Shown here: in pieces, positions 61,765-64,000 of the stretch
Position numbering within the stretch: the first letter of the stretch is position 1
Layout: each line of letters starts with the position of its first letter
Assembly: GCF_001724605.1 (NCBI RefSeq)
Contig: NZ_MEEX01000013.1
Span: forward strand, 62,001-126,000
Source: Phenylobacterium sp. SCN 70-31
GTDB taxonomy: Bacteria; Pseudomonadota; Alphaproteobacteria; Caulobacterales; Caulobacteraceae
Direction of reading: 5' to 3'
Length of the DNA: 64,000 bases
The notes under the pieces: model-generated
The model's input: only the letters and a program-made list of their open reading frames with translations
What the model was told of the DNA's origin: nothing
Databases searched by the model: none
Position numbers and translations under genes: made by a program

Positions 61765-64000
61765 TCAGCCGCGGCGCCACCAGCCGCGGCGCGGGGCCGG
61801 GGCCGGCCCGCTGATCTCGTTCGGGTCGCGCTCGGCCGGGGCCGCCGGCGCTTCCGCCGCGACCGGGTCCGGTGTCGGCTCGGGAGCCGGCGCCGCCTCG
61901 ACGACCGGCTCGGCGACCGTTTCGGGGGTCGCTTCGGGGGCCGGAGCCGCCGCCTTGCGGGCGCGGGTGCGCTTCGGCTTGGCGGGCGCAGGCTCGGCTT
62001 CGACGGCGACCGGCTCGGGCGCGGGCTCGACCGCTACCGGCTCGGGTTCCGGCTCGGGCGGCGGGACGAGGGCGGCTTCGGCCGTGGCTTCCGGCGCGTC
62101 GTCCGCCTCGGCGCGACCGCGACCGCGACCGCGGGTGCGGCGGCTGCGCTTGGGCTTCTCGTCGGCGGCCGGCAGTTCGACCCAGATGTCGTCCTCGGTC
62201 GCCGCCGTGACGGGCGCCGCCTCGGCCGTCGCGGCTTGCGACGCGGCGGCCTTCGACGTGGGGGCCGCGGGTTCGGGGGCGGACGCCGTCTCGGACGAGG
62301 CGTCGACGGCCGGCTTCAGGTCTTCCGCCGGGTCGTGCCAGACGAAGGGATCGTCGCCGTAGGGCACCCACGGCCGGACCCACGAGAACATGTCCTGCGG
62401 GCGCCCGTCGTCGCGCGTGCGGCGGCCACCGCGGCGGCCCCGACGACGACGACGGCTGTCGCGGTCCTCGTCGCTTTCGGCCCGCGGCGCGCGCGCCTCG
62501 CGTTCGCTTCGCTCGCCGCTTTCGCTGCGTTCGGGGCGTTCGTCGTCCCGCCGGCCGCGGCGACGGCGCCGACGGCCGCGCCGTCCCTCGTCGTCGTCCC
62601 GCCGCCGGTCCTCGCGCGGATTGCGGGCATGGGCCTCGTCGTCGTCGGAGTCCTCGCGCTCGAGGGCGTCTTCATCCTCGACGTCCTCTTCTTCGTCCTC
62701 GAAGGCCTCGTCGTCGAAGTCGTCCTCATCCTCCGCCGGCGGCTCGTAGGCCTGGACCGGCGCGGGCACCGGCGGCGGCGCGTGGTCGGGCCGCGTCTCC
62801 ATCGCCGTCCGCTCGATGGCGTGCTCGGCGTGGGCCATCTCGTCCTCGATGACCACCGTCGCGAAGAGGCCGAACGACTGGTGCAGACGGGCCAGGTGCC
62901 CGCGCTTCTCGTTCAGGATGTAGAGGCCCACCGCGCGCGGCACGCGCAGGGTGGCTTCGCCGCCGCCCTTCAGCGCCTCGATCTCCAGCGCCCGCAGCGC
63001 CGCCAGCGCGCTCGACTCCACCGAGCGCACGCGCCCCGTGCCGCCGCAATGCTCGCAGACGTGGGTGGTGCCCTCCAGCACGCCGGTGCGGCGGCGCTGA
63101 CGGCTGATCTCCATCAGGCCGAAGGGGCTGATCTTGCCCATCTGGACCCGCGCGCGGTCGTCCTTGAGGCAGTCCTTCAGCTTCTTCTCGACCGCTCGGT
63201 TGTTCTTCGACTCGTCCATGTCGATGAAGTCGATGACGATCAGGCCGGCCAGGTCGCGCAGCCGAAGCTGGCGGGCGGCTTCCTCCGCGGCCTCCAGGTT
63301 GGTCTTGAGCGCCGTGGCCTCGATGTTCCGCTCACGCGTGGCGCGGCCCGAGTTCACGTCGACCGCCACCAGGGCCTCGGTCTGGTTGATCACCAGATAG
63401 CCGCCCGAGCGCAGGGGTACGACCGGCGAATAGATCTGGCTGAGGTGGTCTTCCACCCGGTGCTTCACGAACAGCGGCGTCGGCTCGCGGTAGGCCATCA
63501 CCTTCTTGGCCTGCGACGGCATCAGCATCCGCATGAACTCGCGGGCTTCCTTGTAGCCCGCCTCGCCCTCGACCCAGACCTCGTCGATATCCTTGTCGTA
63601 GAGGTCGCGGATCGTGCGCTTCACGAGGTCTTCCTCCTCGTAGATGAGCGCAGGCGCGATCGAGTGCAGCGTCGTCTCGCGGATATTCTCCCACAGACGC
63701 AGCAGGTAGTCGTAGTCGCGCTTGATCTCGGCCTTGGTCCGCTTGGCTCCGGCCGTGCGCACGATCAGGCCCATGCCGGCCGGCACGTCCAGGCTGGCGA
63801 CGACGCTCTTCAGCCGCTTGCGGTCGGTCGCCGTCGTGATCTTGCGGCTGATGCCGCCCCCGCGCGCCGTGTTCGGCATGAGCACGCCGTAGCGGCCGGC
63901 CAGCGAGAGGTAGGTCGTGAGCGCCGCGCCCTTGTTGCCACGCTCTTCCTTCACGACCTGGACGAGCATGATCTGCCGGCGGCGGATCACTTCCTGGATC
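61765..64000 (-). CDS. rne: Ribonuclease E (5' end outside window)
   Basis: Endoribonuclease of RNA decay and rRNA maturation; 745 codons are in the window and the N-terminal part of the S1 domain is missing. Visible: rest of the S1 region, catalytic carboxylates in VAVDVNSGR and VIDFIDMD, the Zn-link CEHCGG, the small domain, then a long acidic and Arg-rich tail ([30 protein letters not shown]), Ala/Pro/Glu-rich spacers and a final GWWRRG. In Caulobacter the GWW end binds polynucleotide phosphorylase, forming the degradosome, and the basic tail binds RNA. Gene continues beyond base 64000. Confidence 0.97.
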   Translation of the reverse strand, partial: IQEVIRRRQIMLVQVVKEERGNKGAALTTYLSLAGRYGVLMPNTARGGGISRKITTATDRKRLKSVVASLDVPAGMGLIVRTAGAKRTKAEIKRDYDYLLRLWENIRETTLHSIAPALIYEEEDLVKRTIRDLYDKDIDEVWVEGEAGYKEAREFMRMLMPSQAKKVMAYREPTPLFVKHRVEDHLSQIYSPVVPLRSGGYLVINQTEALVAVDVNSGRATRERNIEATALKTNLEAAEEAARQLRLRDLAGLIVIDFIDMDESKNNRAVEKKLKDCLKDDRARVQMGKISPFGLMEISRQRRRTGVLEGTTHVCEHCGGTGRVRSVESSALAALRALEIEALKGGGEATLRVPRAVGLYILNEKRGHLARLHQSFGLFATVVIEDEMAHAEHAIERTAMETRPDHAPPPVPAPVQAYEPPAEDEDDFDDEAFEDEEEDVEDEDALEREDSDDDEAHARNPREDRRRDDDEGRRGRRRRRRGRRDDERPERSESGERSEREARAPRAESDEDRDSRRRRRGRRGGRRTRDDGRPQDMFSWVRPWVPYGDDPFVWHDPAEDLKPAVDASSETASAPEPAAPTSKAAASQAATAEAAPVTAATEDDIWVELPAADEKPKRSRRTRGRGRGRAEADDAPEATAEAALVPPPEPEPEPVAVEPAPEPVAVEAEPAPAKPKRTRARKAAAPAPEATPETVAEPVVEAAPAPEPTPDPVAAEAPAAPAERDPNEISGPAPAPRRGWWRRG

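Overview
The window is one continuous piece of a high-G+C alphaproteobacterial chromosome, most likely from the Caulobacteraceae (Caulobacter, Phenylobacterium or a relative). The assignment rests on several independent signs: a flagellin locus with flbT, flaF, three short flagellins, a FlaEY-like protein and a TPR-type flagellin glycosyltransferase (FlmG); a CtrA box (TTAA-N7-TTAA); sigma-54 promoters with ftr-like upstream palindromes; an alphaproteobacterial LexA box (GAAC-N7-GAAC) in front of ssb; a complex I accessory subunit of the NDUFA12 type; and an RNase E ending in the GWWRR motif. I see no insertion sequence, prophage, integrase, CRISPR array, rRNA or tRNA. Identifications come from reading the sequence; no database search was run.

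Bases 1-13,200 look like an accessory catabolic island: an esterase, a TonB-dependent receptor with an STN domain, an acyl-CoA ligase, a PuuR-like XRE/cupin regulator and, divergent from the regulator, a run of genes for a secreted esterase, a GPH/MFS symporter, an M14-like DUF2817 hydrolase, an M81 (MlrC-like) metallopeptidase and an omega-amino-acid:pyruvate aminotransferase. Together they suggest uptake of an amide- or peptide-linked compound, metal-dependent cleavage, removal of an amino group and CoA activation. The substrate is unknown.

Bases 13,400-16,700 hold a lipoprotein whose start codon abuts a strong hairpin, a MoxR ATPase, and an SpsF-like nucleotidyltransferase coupled to a GNAT enzyme that could make a flagellin sugar. 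Bases 16,800-26,300 are the flagellin locus (flmG, flbT, flaF, flagellin 1, flagellin 2, flaG-like, flagellin 3, flaEY-like). Two of the flagellin genes have sigma-54 promoters, ftr-like palindromes and a small hairpin predicted to begin at the second base of the transcript.

From about 26,400 to the end the content is mostly core: ssb, gyrA, aspS (non-discriminating type), ndufA12-like, aat, accB/accC, aroQ, thiS/thiG, an M48 protease and rne (cut by the window end). Between these are tandem 2OG-Fe(II) oxygenases, a TauD-type dioxygenase, a flavodoxin, a serine hydrolase, two coupled amidohydrolases (one without its metal-binding HxH), a secreted pentapeptide-repeat protein, a degenerate class II ribonucleotide reductase paralogue, and a GT4-PepSY-response regulator-histidine kinase run. 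Several intergenic gaps carry long imperfect palindromes.
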